A stretch of DNA of 64,000 nt from Brachybacterium kimchii. GTDB taxonomy: Bacteria > Actinomycetota > Actinomycetes > Actinomycetales > Dermabacteraceae. Where the stretch lies: positions 3,782,001-3,846,000 of the forward strand of contig NZ_CP097218.1 of the NCBI RefSeq assembly GCF_023373525.1, written 5' to 3'. This document shows, piece after piece, positions 51,612 through 60,080 of this stretch. The position numbers and the translations under genes were made by a program. Each line of letters starts with the position of its first letter. Position 1 is the first letter of the stretch. The notes beneath the pieces were generated by a model. It was given only the letters and a program-made list of their open reading frames with translations, was not told the DNA's origin and did no database searches.

Positions 51612-52220
51612 TCAGGCGCCGGCGAACCCGTCGACCCACTGGTCGACGGTCGTCACCGCCGCCTGACGCGGGAACACCTTCTGCGTGAGCACGCGGTGCA
51701 CCTCCTCGTCGGGGTCGGCGCACGCGTCGGCGAGCACGGTGAGGCGGAAGTCCAGATCCGCGGCCTGGCGCAGCGTCGAGAGCACGACGCCGCTCGTGGA
51801 GATCCCGGCGAGCACGAGCGACTCGGCCTGCATGCCCCGCAGCAGCACCTCGAGGTCGCTGCCGGTGAACGCGCTGATCCGGCGCTTGATCACGACCGGC
51901 TCCTCCGGGCGTGGGGCGAGGGCCTCGTGGAGCGCCGTGGCGGGGGAGTCCTCGGTCATGCCGTTCTCGCCCGCGCGGGCCGAGATGCCGGCGAAGCCGG
52001 AGGTCGGTGCGATCTCGGGGTAGCCGGGGCGGAAGGCCACGCGCACCCACACCACGGGGATGCCGGCGTCCCGCGCCGCCTCGACGGCGGCGCGGGCGTG
52101 CTCGAGGACGCCGGTGCCGGCGAAGCGGTCGGCGATGCCGTGCTGGAAGTCCATGGCGAGCAGGACGGTGCGCGGTGCGGAGCCCGGCGTCTCGTGAGGG
52201 GTGGTCGCGGTGGAGGTCAT
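51612..52220 (-). CDS. Isochorismatase-fold hydrolase lacking the usual cysteine
   Basis: This 202-residue protein has the cysteine-hydrolase fold: Asp in AMDFQHGI, Lys in VIKRRISAF and the nucleophile loop GISTSGVVLST. The canonical loop is GVATxxCV, so the catalytic Cys position is Val here. This matches isochorismatase-like members rather than active nicotinamidases. It diverges from MarR across one palindromic operator and may act on the MarR ligand or a related compound. Confidence 0.87.
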   Translation of the reverse strand: MTSTATTPHETPGSAPRTVLLAMDFQHGIADRFAGTGVLEHARAAVEAARDAGIPVVWVRVAFRPGYPEIAPTSGFAGISARAGENGMTEDSPATALHEALAPRPEEPVVIKRRISAFTGSDLEVLLRGMQAESLVLAGISTSGVVLSTLRQAADLDFRLTVLADACADPDEEVHRVLTQKVFPRQAAVTTVDQWVDGFAGA

Positions 52221-52309
52221 GGGGGAGTGCTCCTCGGTCGGGGTGGACTGGGTGGTCGCGGTGGAGGGGGGCGATGGGCCCGCTCGGTGACGGTCAGGAC
52301 CAGGTTTGC

Positions 52310-52337
52310 TCAACGAACATTGATCAATGTACGTTGA
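52310..52337. promoter_or_regulatory. MarR operator, 28-bp palindrome with promoter
   Basis: Half sites TCAACGAACATTGA and TCAATGTACGTTGA are symmetric at all but one base pair. The right half contains the -10 TACGTT (52330-52335) that ends 6 nt before the marR ATG at 52342 (leaderless). Bound MarR would block its own gene and probably the divergent hydrolase promoter. Confidence 0.75.
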
Positions 52338-52341
52338 CGGT

Positions 52342-52785
52342 ATGGATCCAGCAAATCGTCCGGCCTCCTCGGCGGAGGCCGCGCACGCCCTGCGCGGGGT
52401 CGTCGGCAGGCTGCGGCGCCGCCTTCTCGCGGTCTCCGGCAGCGATGTCCTCACGCCCGCGCAGGCCTCCGCCCTCACCCTCTTCGTGCGCGGCGACGCC
52501 GACTCGGGCGCCTCCCTCGCCCAGGCCGAGCGGATCTCGGCCCAGGCCGCGGCGGTGACGGTGGCGGCTCTCGCGAAGGCCGGCCTCATCGAGCGCACGG
52601 CCGATCCCGCCGACGGCCGTCGCCAGATCATCGCCGTCACCGAGACGGGCCTCGACTACGTGCAGGGCGCTCGCGGGATGCGCCAGGCCTGGCTCGAGCA
52701 GGGCCTCACCGAGGAGTTCACCGAGCACGAGCGCGCGCAGCTCATCGCCGCGGCCGCCCTCCTCGAGCGCCTGCTGCAGCGATGA
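52342..52785 (+). CDS. MarR-family regulator
   Basis: This 147-residue winged-helix protein has the recognition helix region ERISAQAAAVTVAALAKAG and the wing RTADPADGRRQIIAVTE with the conserved DxRR. The ATG at 52342 is chosen over one five codons upstream that lies within the operator. The last 4 nt overlap the MFS start (ATGA), so regulator and transporter are one operon. Confidence 0.92.
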   Translation: MDPANRPASSAEAAHALRGVVGRLRRRLLAVSGSDVLTPAQASALTLFVRGDADSGASLAQAERISAQAAAVTVAALAKAGLIERTADPADGRRQIIAVTETGLDYVQGARGMRQAWLEQGLTEEFTEHERAQLIAAAALLERLLQR

Positions 52786-54158
52786 CGGCGATCGCCCGCC
52801 GCCCCTCGCCCCCGGATCGCTTCGATCGCCGGCTGCTGTCCCCGATGATGCTCGGGTCGATCCTGAACCCGATCAACTCCTCGATCATCGCCGTCGCGCT
52901 GGTGCCCATCGGCATCGCGCTCGGCGCGCCCGCGCGGGAGACCACCTGGCTGATCACTGGCCTGTATCTCGCCACCGCCGTCGGCCAGCCGCTGATGGGG
53001 CGTCTCGTCGACGCCTACGGCGCCCGGCGCATGTTCCTCATCGGCTCCGCGCTCACCCTGCTCGCCGGGGTGATCGGCACCTTCGCCCCGAACATCTGGG
53101 TGCTGGTGGCCGCGCGCGTGGTGCTCGGCTTCGGGACCTGCGCGGGCTATCCCTCGGCGATGCGCCTGATCCGCGACGAGGGCGATCGCACCGGGGTGGA
53201 CAGCCCCGCCGCCGTGCTCAGCGCGCTCAGCATCACCACCCAGACCATCTCGGTGATCGGGCCGGTGCTCGGAGGAGTCCTCATCGACGCGGGCGGCTGG
53301 CGCAGCACGCTCGCGATCAACGTGCTGCTGGGCGCCGCGGGGCTCGTGCTGGGCCGTCTCTACCTGCCGCCGAGCCGCCGGCCCGTCGGCCGCGCACGCA
53401 TCGACGTGGTCGGGATCGTGCTCTTCACGATCGCCCTGGTGAGCCTGCTGCTCCTGGTCATGAGCCCGTCCGTCGGGCGGCTCTGGCTGCTCGTGCCCGT
53501 GCTCGCTGCGGGCGCCGGCTTCTGGATCTGCGAGCTGCGGCGGGCCGACCCCTTCATCGACGTGCGGATGCTGCGGGCGAGTCCAGCGCTCGTGCGCACC
53601 TACCTGCGCTCGGTGCTCGCGGCGCTCGTGAGCTACGGGTACATCTACGGCTTCACGCAGTGGATGCAGGAGGCGCGCGGGCTCAGCCCCTCGCTCTCCG
53701 GTCTCGTGCTGCTGCCCACCTTCGCCGTCGGCATCGCGGTCGTCGCCCTCACGGGACGGCGCGAGGCGCTGCGCGGGAAGCTGATCGTCGGCTCGCTCGC
53801 CCAGATCCTCGCGTGCGCCATGGTGCTCGCGCTCGGGGACCGCTCGCCGCTCGTGCTGCTGCTCGCGATCGCCGTCGTGCTCGGCATCCCGCAGGGGCTG
53901 CTGAACCTCGCCAACCAGAACGCCGTCTACCGGCAGGCGCGCAGCGAGCAGATGGGAGCGGCGGCGGGACTGCTGCGCACCTTCATGTACCTCGGCGCGA
54001 TCGGCTCGTCCTCGGCGAGCGGTGTGCTCTTCGGCCGACGGGCCGACACCGGGGGCATGCACGACCTCGGGCTGGTGATGCTCGCGGCGGCCGTGCTCCT
54101 GCTCGTGCTCGCGGTGGCCGACAGGACGCTGGGCGGGAGGGCGGCCCGCGGCGACTGA
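52782..54158 (+). CDS. MFS multidrug-exporter-type transporter
   Basis: This 458-residue transporter has MFS motif A-like GRLVDAYGARRMFLIGS, motif C-like GPVLGGVLIDAGGWR and 12-14 helices. It is coupled to MarR by ATGA and so is probably induced by the MarR ligand. Exporter function is inferred from family and context. Confidence 0.92.
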   Translation: MTAIARRPSPPDRFDRRLLSPMMLGSILNPINSSIIAVALVPIGIALGAPARETTWLITGLYLATAVGQPLMGRLVDAYGARRMFLIGSALTLLAGVIGTFAPNIWVLVAARVVLGFGTCAGYPSAMRLIRDEGDRTGVDSPAAVLSALSITTQTISVIGPVLGGVLIDAGGWRSTLAINVLLGAAGLVLGRLYLPPSRRPVGRARIDVVGIVLFTIALVSLLLLVMSPSVGRLWLLVPVLAAGAGFWICELRRADPFIDVRMLRASPALVRTYLRSVLAALVSYGYIYGFTQWMQEARGLSPSLSGLVLLPTFAVGIAVVALTGRREALRGKLIVGSLAQILACAMVLALGDRSPLVLLLAIAVVLGIPQGLLNLANQNAVYRQARSEQMGAAAGLLRTFMYLGAIGSSSASGVLFGRRADTGGMHDLGLVMLAAAVLLLVLAVADRTLGGRAARGD

Positions 54159-54192
54159 GCCGGCGGGCCGGGCCTCTCCGGCGATTCGGTCC

Positions 54193-54642
54193 TCAGCGCA
54201 GCTCGCGGTGCAGATCCGCGAAGCAGTCGACCCCCGAGGTCCACTCCTTGTGCGCGCCGTCCCCGAAGTCGCTCAGACGGGCGACGGCCGTGCCGTCGCG
54301 CTGGGAGGGGCGGGGGTGGATGCGCAGCGAGCCGTAGGTCAGCTCGAGGCGCAGCCCGATGCCCTGCTCCTCGTAGGTGTCGGTGACGTCCTGGCCGATC
54401 AGTGCGCGCAGGGCGCCCGCCCAGCGCTCGTCGTCGGAGGAGACGATCGAGTGCTCCTTCAGCACGGTGGGCATCACCAGGCACTCCAGGAGCGGCTGCT
54501 CGCTCGAGCCCGTGGGGGACTCGAAACGGATCCGCAGGCGGCCCAGCACGAAGCCGATCTCGCGCACCCGGTAGCCCCGGAGCCTCGACAGCTCGAGGGT
54601 GTGGGGCTGCGTCGCAGTGCTGGCGTCCGTCGTGGTGTCCAT
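54193..54642 (-). CDS. Hypothetical protein, 149 aa
   Basis: This soluble 149-residue protein of mixed alpha/beta composition includes REIGFVLGRLRIRFESP and IGLRLELTYGSLRIHP, suggesting a beta-rich core with two similar strands-and-turn units. No family was recognised. AAGGAG lies about 8 nt before the ATG. It converges on the MFS gene and diverges from the SRPBCC gene. Confidence 0.72.
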   Translation of the reverse strand: MDTTTDASTATQPHTLELSRLRGYRVREIGFVLGRLRIRFESPTGSSEQPLLECLVMPTVLKEHSIVSSDDERWAGALRALIGQDVTDTYEEQGIGLRLELTYGSLRIHPRPSQRDGTAVARLSDFGDGAHKEWTSGVDCFADLHRELR

Positions 54643-54822
54643 GGGGCACACTCCTTCCGGTCGTGGCTGTGGTGCGGGCGGGCCGCCGCGGAGGGCGACC
54701 CGGGTCACAGTGCGGCACTGTAGACCCCTTGCCCGGAAGATGCCGACATGGTGTGCACAGTGGACACGCAGAACCCCGCGCGGGCGGCTGCCCCGAGGCG
54801 GCGGGCTCGCCCGGAGGGCAGA

Positions 54823-55308
54823 ATGTGCGCCATGGACGAGACGCAGAACGATCCCGCCGAGACGGCCCCGCGCGTGGTGAGTGCGAGTCGCGTGATCGCG
54901 GCAGCTCCCGGCGTGATCTTCGAGCACATCGCCGACCCGGCGCTGCAGACCGCATGGGACGGCAACGACAACCTCGCCGAGGCCGCCTCCGGCCAGCGCG
55001 TGAGAGGCGTCGGGGATGTCTTCGCGATGACGCTGACCACCGGCGCCGTGCGCGAGAACCACGTGGTCGACTTCGACGAGGGCCTGCGCATCGCCTGGCT
55101 CCCCGCACCTGAGGGCGAGCAGCCGCCCGGTCACCTCTGGCGCTGGGACCTCGAACCCCTGGGCGAGGGCCGCACCCGCGTCATCCACACCTACGACTGG
55201 ACCGACCTGCACGACCCCGTCCGCGAGGAGCGCGCCCGACGCACCACCGAGGCCAGTCTGAGGGCCTCGGTGGATCGGCTGGCGGCGCTGCTCGAACAGG
55301 ACGACTGA
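54823..55308 (+). CDS. SRPBCC-fold (polyketide cyclase/START-like) protein
   Basis: This 161-residue protein has the helix-grip pattern SRVIAAAPGVIFEHIADPAL, HVVDFDEGLRIAWL and TRVIHTYDWTDLHD. SRPBCC proteins bind hydrophobic ligands; no enzymatic role is clear. The ATG at 54823 has GGAGG 5 nt upstream; an ATG three codons later is the alternative. Confidence 0.85.
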   Translation: MCAMDETQNDPAETAPRVVSASRVIAAAPGVIFEHIADPALQTAWDGNDNLAEAASGQRVRGVGDVFAMTLTTGAVRENHVVDFDEGLRIAWLPAPEGEQPPGHLWRWDLEPLGEGRTRVIHTYDWTDLHDPVREERARRTTEASLRASVDRLAALLEQDD

Positions 55309-55360
55309 GGGCCCGCCCGCTGGCCTGCCTGCGCCGACCTTCGCGCGCTGTGACCTCCCC

Positions 55361-55387
55361 GCGCTGATCGCCCGCGCTGATCGCCCC
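55361..55387. repeat. Tandem repeat between convergent genes
   Basis: GCGCTGATCGCCC is present twice in tandem (55361-55373, 55374-55387 with one extra C) and a partial third copy runs into the YtcJ stop region. Confidence 0.7.
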
Positions 55388-55391
55388 GCGC

Positions 55392-56960
55392 TCAGCGCGA
55401 GAAGGCGATCCGCCCGTCGACGATCGTCGCGAGCGGCCGCACCTCCCGCAGACGCGCCGCGGCCTCCCGCGCCGCGGATTCCACGAAGACACCGTCGGCC
55501 CCGCGCGGCACGTCGGTGAAGAGCCCGGGCCCTTCCCCGTCGACCGGATCCTCCAGCAGCACCAGGTCCGCGTGCGCTTCGACCACGGGCCGGACCCCGG
55601 CCCCGTCGGTCGAGGCGGCGAGCGCCTCGAGGGGCTGCAGCTGCTGGGCGGGGAACCACGCCTCGCGCCCGTCGGCACTGCGGTGGACGGCCGCGGACAA
55701 GGCGAGCCAGGGATCCACGGGGGCGACGGGGGAGTCCGAGCCCATGAGCAGGTCGACGCCCGCGTCGAGAAGGTCGCGGAAGCGGTAGGAGCGCTGCGCG
55801 TCGCCCGGCCAGACCTCCTCGGTGGGGTCGCGGTCGTCGAGCAGATGGGCGGGCTGCACCGAGGCCAGCACCCCGAGCGCCGCCATCCGCGCCACGTCCT
55901 CGTCGGCCAGCAGCTGGGCGTGCTCGATCCTGGGGCCGCCCCGACGCCCGCCGACGCCCCCGTTCTCGCGACCCGCGGCGGCCTCCTCGAGCGCATCCAG
56001 GACCACAGCGGCGGCGGCGTCGCCGATCGCGTGCACGGCGACCTCGAGCCCGCGCGCGTCGGCCCGCGCGAGCAGCGCCGCGAGGTCGTCGGCCATGTGG
56101 CTGAGCACCCCGTATCCGCCGCCGAGCGGGTGGGCCCCCGCCTCCCCGGAGAACGCGTAGGGGTGGCGGCAGTAGGCCGAGCGCGAGCCGAGCGAGCCGT
56201 CGGCGATCACCTTGAGCGGGCCCATGGTCACGAGCCCCGAGCCGCCGATCGGCGTGCCCGTGGGCCCCGGGACGCCATCGAGCCCGGAGGCGTAGGTGGC
56301 CGTGCGCACCCGGATCCGGGCCTCGCGCCGGGCCCACAGGGACGCGTTGTCCGCCCACTCCATGTCCGTGAGGCCGACGATCCCGCGCGCGAGCGCGTTC
56401 TCCTGGAGCTTCCCGACCCCGGCCTCGAGGTGCGCCGCGACGCCCGGGAGGTCGTCGAGGTGGGCGACGGCGTCGAACCACTCGTCCTCGGCCACGATCC
56501 CGCGTCGCGGCGGCAGGCCCAGTGCGCGCAGAGCGGCCGAGCTCATCCAGGCGTGGTGCGCGTCGCCGCCGATCAGCACCACGGGCAGCTCCCCGGCGAC
56601 GGCGTCGAGCCCGGCCACCGTGGGATCGCCCGCCATGTCCACGAGACGGTGGCCGAAGCCGATGAGCGCCTCGGCGCCCGCGGGACGGGAGGCGATCGCG
56701 GAGGCGACCTCCCGCAGCACCTCGTCGACCGAGGCGAGCCCTGAGGTGTCGAGCCGCGCGTAGCCCTGGGCGGTCTGGCCCACGTGCACGTGGTGGTCCC
56801 AGAGGCCGGGGACCGCGAGGGCCCCGCCCGCCTCGAGGACCTCCTCGCCCGGGGACGGCACGAGATCCGCCCCGATCTCCGCGATCACCTCGTCACGCAG
56901 ACGGATCGACACGGGCGATGCGGGGGAGGGCGACAGCAGACGCAGATCACGGACGAGCAC
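55392..56960 (-). CDS. YtcJ-type amidohydrolase
   Basis: This 522-residue amidohydrolase-3 family enzyme has the metal-site motif GLWDHHVHVGQT near residue 55, KVIADGSLGSRSAYC, VAVHAIGDAAAA, RIEHAQLL and LLMGSDSPVAPVDP. It hydrolyses C-N bonds of unknown substrates. The GTG start is supported by TAGGCT ending 6 nt upstream. Start sites are 41 bp from the divergent membrane protein gene. Confidence 0.9.
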   Translation of the reverse strand: MLVRDLRLLSPSPASPVSIRLRDEVIAEIGADLVPSPGEEVLEAGGALAVPGLWDHHVHVGQTAQGYARLDTSGLASVDEVLREVASAIASRPAGAEALIGFGHRLVDMAGDPTVAGLDAVAGELPVVLIGGDAHHAWMSSAALRALGLPPRRGIVAEDEWFDAVAHLDDLPGVAAHLEAGVGKLQENALARGIVGLTDMEWADNASLWARREARIRVRTATYASGLDGVPGPTGTPIGGSGLVTMGPLKVIADGSLGSRSAYCRHPYAFSGEAGAHPLGGGYGVLSHMADDLAALLARADARGLEVAVHAIGDAAAAVVLDALEEAAAGRENGGVGGRRGGPRIEHAQLLADEDVARMAALGVLASVQPAHLLDDRDPTEEVWPGDAQRSYRFRDLLDAGVDLLMGSDSPVAPVDPWLALSAAVHRSADGREAWFPAQQLQPLEALAASTDGAGVRPVVEAHADLVLLEDPVDGEGPGLFTDVPRGADGVFVESAAREAAARLREVRPLATIVDGRIAFSR

Positions 56961-56966
56961 GCGGCG

Positions 56967-56972
56967 AGCCTA
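56967..56972 (-). promoter_or_regulatory. -10 element of leaderless YtcJ-type gene
   Basis: TAGGCT (minus strand) ends 6 nt before the GTG at 56960; no Shine-Dalgarno is present. Confidence 0.45.
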
Positions 56973-57001
56973 TCCGCCCCTGCGCGGGGGAGAATCGAGG
57001 C

Positions 57002-58132
57002 ATGCGCGAGCAGACCCCCGAACCGACCACCGCGCCCGCCCCCGAGCCGACCACCGCGCCCGACCAGACCGCGACCGCCGCGCCCGACCCGACCCCCGCG
57101 TCCGCGCCGGAGGCCTCCAGCGACGAGACGGCAGCTCTGTGGTGCGCTGCGGGCGCCGCCGTGCTCGGTCTCGGACTGGGCCTGGTCTCGCTGCGCACGA
57201 CGCTCCCGCTGTTCGGCCGCGGCTCGATCGGCGAGGTCGCGGCGTACGCGGGGATGGGCGCCGGTCTGCTCGGCTTCGTCCTCGCCGGTCTCACGATCAC
57301 CCCGCGCCGCCAGCCCTGGCTGCGGGAGATCTCCCGGGTCCGCTGCGCGGCCAACATCCTCGCCCTCGGCGCGCTCCACGCGGTGTTCGCCTTCCTGCTG
57401 TGCAGCGCCCTCTACGGGGTGTTCGCCTCGGCCTTCCTGGGGCTCGCCCTGGACCGCTGGACCGGCGCCGTGTGGGTCGCCATCACCGCCGCTGCCTGCG
57501 CCTACGCCTGCGTGGAGAGCGCTCTCGCGCTCACCAGCGAGTCCCTGTCCGTGCTGCTCGCCGCGTTCCTCGTGACCGGTGCGCTCGCGGCCGCGCTGAG
57601 CGCGAGCGACCCGCACTGGTGGCACCACCACTTCTCCGCGCTCGGCTCGGGCCGGGACGGACTCACCTTCAACCTCACCCTGCTGCTGGCGGGGCTCGCG
57701 CTCGCCGCGATCGGCGACTTCGTGGGCCACGACGTCGCCCTCTGGTGCCGCGCGACCGGCCAGACCCGCTCCCGGGCCACGCTCGTGCGGCTCGCGCTCA
57801 TCGTCCTCGGGCTGCTCGTGATCGCCGTGGCCCTGATCCCGATCGACGCCGAGCGGACCTGGCACGATGCCGCCGCGCAGAGCATCGTGCTCGTCTTCGC
57901 CACCGCGCTCGTGGGCTTCCCGGTGCTGTTCCGGCGCCTGCCCGGCAGCTTCCTCGCCGTCACGGTGGGCGTGATCATCGCGCTGCTGGCCCTGCTGATG
58001 CTGTGGAAGGGCGCGGGGTACCTGAACCTCACGGCGTTCGAGATGGGCGCGGCCGCGACCGTCATGGCCTGGCTCGTGCTGTTCGTGCGCACCGTCTCCG
58101 CGGCCGTGCGCAGCCTGCCCGCCGCGGACTGA
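57002..58132 (+). CDS. DUF998-like multi-pass membrane protein
   Basis: This 376-residue protein has a Pro/Thr/Ala-repeat N-terminal tail (repeats of PEPTTAP, about residues 5-40) and about eight to ten helices. Between helices lies HHHFSALGSGRDGLTFN, which matches the DUF998 pattern. GGGGGAG sits 9 nt before the ATG. Function unknown. Confidence 0.75.
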   Translation: MREQTPEPTTAPAPEPTTAPDQTATAAPDPTPASAPEASSDETAALWCAAGAAVLGLGLGLVSLRTTLPLFGRGSIGEVAAYAGMGAGLLGFVLAGLTITPRRQPWLREISRVRCAANILALGALHAVFAFLLCSALYGVFASAFLGLALDRWTGAVWVAITAAACAYACVESALALTSESLSVLLAAFLVTGALAAALSASDPHWWHHHFSALGSGRDGLTFNLTLLLAGLALAAIGDFVGHDVALWCRATGQTRSRATLVRLALIVLGLLVIAVALIPIDAERTWHDAAAQSIVLVFATALVGFPVLFRRLPGSFLAVTVGVIIALLALLMLWKGAGYLNLTAFEMGAAATVMAWLVLFVRTVSAAVRSLPAAD

Positions 58133-58144
58133 GCTCCTCCGCCT

Positions 58145-58168
58145 CTCCCATGACAGCTGTCATGGGAG
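58145..58168. promoter_or_regulatory. Perfect 24-bp palindrome upstream of the ABC/two-component operon
   Basis: Half-site CTCCCATGACAG is followed directly by its exact complement. The core TGACAGCTGTCA lies 55 bp before the ABC ATPase ATG. It is a probable operator for the NarL-type response regulator encoded three genes later. Confidence 0.65.
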
Positions 58169-58222
58169 GGACGTGACGGCGACCGATGGGCCCGCGGCCC
58201 CGGCGCGGCGGAGGCTGGAGCC

Positions 58223-59149
58223 ATGAACGAGACGACCCCGGCCCCGTCCCAGGAACCCCGGCCCGCGATCGACTGCCGGGCCCTGACCAAGACCTTCGGC
58301 TCCCTCACCGCCGTCGACGACCTCGACCTCGCCGTCCCGCGCGGCCAGATCCTCGCGCTGCTCGGCCCCAACGGCGCCGGCAAGTCCACGACCACCGAGA
58401 TGATGCTCGGCCTCGCGACCCCGGACGCCGGTGAGGTGCGCATCTGCGGCACCACCCCCACCGACGCCGCGCGCCGCGGCCTCGTCGGCGCGATGCTCCA
58501 GAACGGCGCCCTCCTCGAGGACACCCCGGTGCGGGTGATGCTGAACCTCGTCGCCGGGGTCTGCGCGCACCCGCTCCCGCTCGACGAGGTCATCGAGCGC
58601 GCCGACATCTCCTCCCTGCTGCGCCGCAGCACCTCGAAGCTCTCGGGCGGGGAGGCGCAGCGCGTCCGCTTCGCCCTCGCCCTGCTGCCCGACCCCGAGG
58701 TCATCCTGCTGGACGAGCCCACCGTCGCCATGGACGTCGAGACCCGTCGACGCTTCTGGGAGCGCATGCGCCACGTCGCCGCCGACGGCCGCACCATCGT
58801 CTTCGCGACCCACTACCTCGAGGAGGCCGACCAGCAGGCCGGTCGGGTGGTCGTCATGGACCAAGGGCGCATCGTCGCCGACGGCACCGGCGCGCAGATC
58901 AAGGCCCGGATCGGCGGACGCGCGATCACCCTGCGCGTGCCGGACCGCGCCGCCGCCGGCCCCCTCGCCCACCTCGACGGCGTGACCAGCGTCGACGTGC
59001 TCGAGGACGGCCGCCTGCGCCTCGCCACCGCGGATTCCGACGCGACCCTGCGCGGGCTCTTCACCGGTGCGGGCCTGCCCGCCATCAGCGACGTCGAGGT
59101 CACCACCCCGAGCCTCGAGGACGCCTTCCTCGCGCTCACGTCCCACTGA
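58223..59149 (+). CDS. ABC transporter ATP-binding protein
   Basis: This 308-residue ATPase has Walker A GPNGAGKST, the signature LSGGEAQRVRFALAL, Walker B VILLDEPTVAMD and switch His in FATHYLEE. The C-terminal extension is typical of drug/antibiotic (DrrA-like) exporters. It is the first gene of a four-gene cluster with permease, histidine kinase and response regulator. Confidence 0.94.
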   Translation: MNETTPAPSQEPRPAIDCRALTKTFGSLTAVDDLDLAVPRGQILALLGPNGAGKSTTTEMMLGLATPDAGEVRICGTTPTDAARRGLVGAMLQNGALLEDTPVRVMLNLVAGVCAHPLPLDEVIERADISSLLRRSTSKLSGGEAQRVRFALALLPDPEVILLDEPTVAMDVETRRRFWERMRHVAADGRTIVFATHYLEEADQQAGRVVVMDQGRIVADGTGAQIKARIGGRAITLRVPDRAAAGPLAHLDGVTSVDVLEDGRLRLATADSDATLRGLFTGAGLPAISDVEVTTPSLEDAFLALTSH

Positions 59150-59195
59150 ACGCACCCCCAGAGCTCCCCGCCCGCCCCACCCTCCAGGAGACGCC

Positions 59196-60023
59196 ATGAC
59201 CACCGCATCCACCGCCGTCCATGCTCCGTCGACAGCCGCCACCGCGAGTCGCGGGGCCCCTGCGAGCCAGCTGCGGCGCACCACGCGCTTCGCGCTCGCC
59301 TCCACCACGACCACCCTGCGCAAGGGCATGTTCCTGTTCTTCACGGTCGCCCTCCCGATCCTCATGTTCCTGATGTTCAACGAGATCTTCGGGAAGGAGG
59401 CCATGGGCGAGGGCGGCGAGACCGTGGGCACCTTCATCATGGTGCGCATGGCCGCCTACGGCGGACTCGGCGCCGCGGTGAACGCCGGCGCGATCATCCA
59501 GCTCGAGCGCACCAACGGCTGGCTGCGCCAGCTCATGGTCGCGGGCCTCACCCCGCGCAGCTTCGTGCTCGGCAAGATGGTCGCCGCCATGGCCGTCGTG
59601 CTGCCCGCGCTCATCGGCGTCTACCTCGCCGGCGCGCTCGTCGCCGGCATCCATCTGGACGCCCTCGAGGCCGTGCGCTCGCTGCTCGCCCTGTGGATCG
59701 GCATGCTGCCGCTCGTGCTGCTGGGCCTGGTCGTCGGCCTCGCCCTGAAGCCCAGCGCCGTCGGCGCCGCGACCACGATCGGCATGATGCTGCTCGCCGT
59801 CGCAGGCGGGCTCTGGTTCCCCTACGAGATGTTCCCGAGCTGGCTGCAGTCCATCTCCCGCTTCACCCCGACGTACTGGGTGGGGGAGCTGGGCACCTGG
59901 GGCATCATCGGCGAGGACTTCCCGATGCGCGGCCTCGTGACCCTCGCCGCCTGGACCCTCGGCCTCGCGCTGATCGCGGCCCTGCTGCTGGGGCGCGCGG
60001 CGCGCTCCGCCTCGCGCCGCTGA
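59196..60023 (+). CDS. ABC-2 type transporter permease
   Basis: This 275-residue permease has six helices, with LFFTVALPILMFLMFNEIF near the N-terminus and the ABC-2 segment GLWFPYEMFPSWLQSISRF then TPTYWVGEL. GGAG lies 5 nt before the ATG at 59196. It works with the preceding ATPase; the exported substrate (drug, lipid or peptide) is unknown. Confidence 0.92.
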   Translation: MTTASTAVHAPSTAATASRGAPASQLRRTTRFALASTTTTLRKGMFLFFTVALPILMFLMFNEIFGKEAMGEGGETVGTFIMVRMAAYGGLGAAVNAGAIIQLERTNGWLRQLMVAGLTPRSFVLGKMVAAMAVVLPALIGVYLAGALVAGIHLDALEAVRSLLALWIGMLPLVLLGLVVGLALKPSAVGAATTIGMMLLAVAGGLWFPYEMFPSWLQSISRFTPTYWVGELGTWGIIGEDFPMRGLVTLAAWTLGLALIAALLLGRAARSASRR

Positions 60024-60080
60024 GCGGCACGGCGGAGGAATGCTGGAAGAATCGGTGCCAGTCCGCGAGGAGGAGACCCC

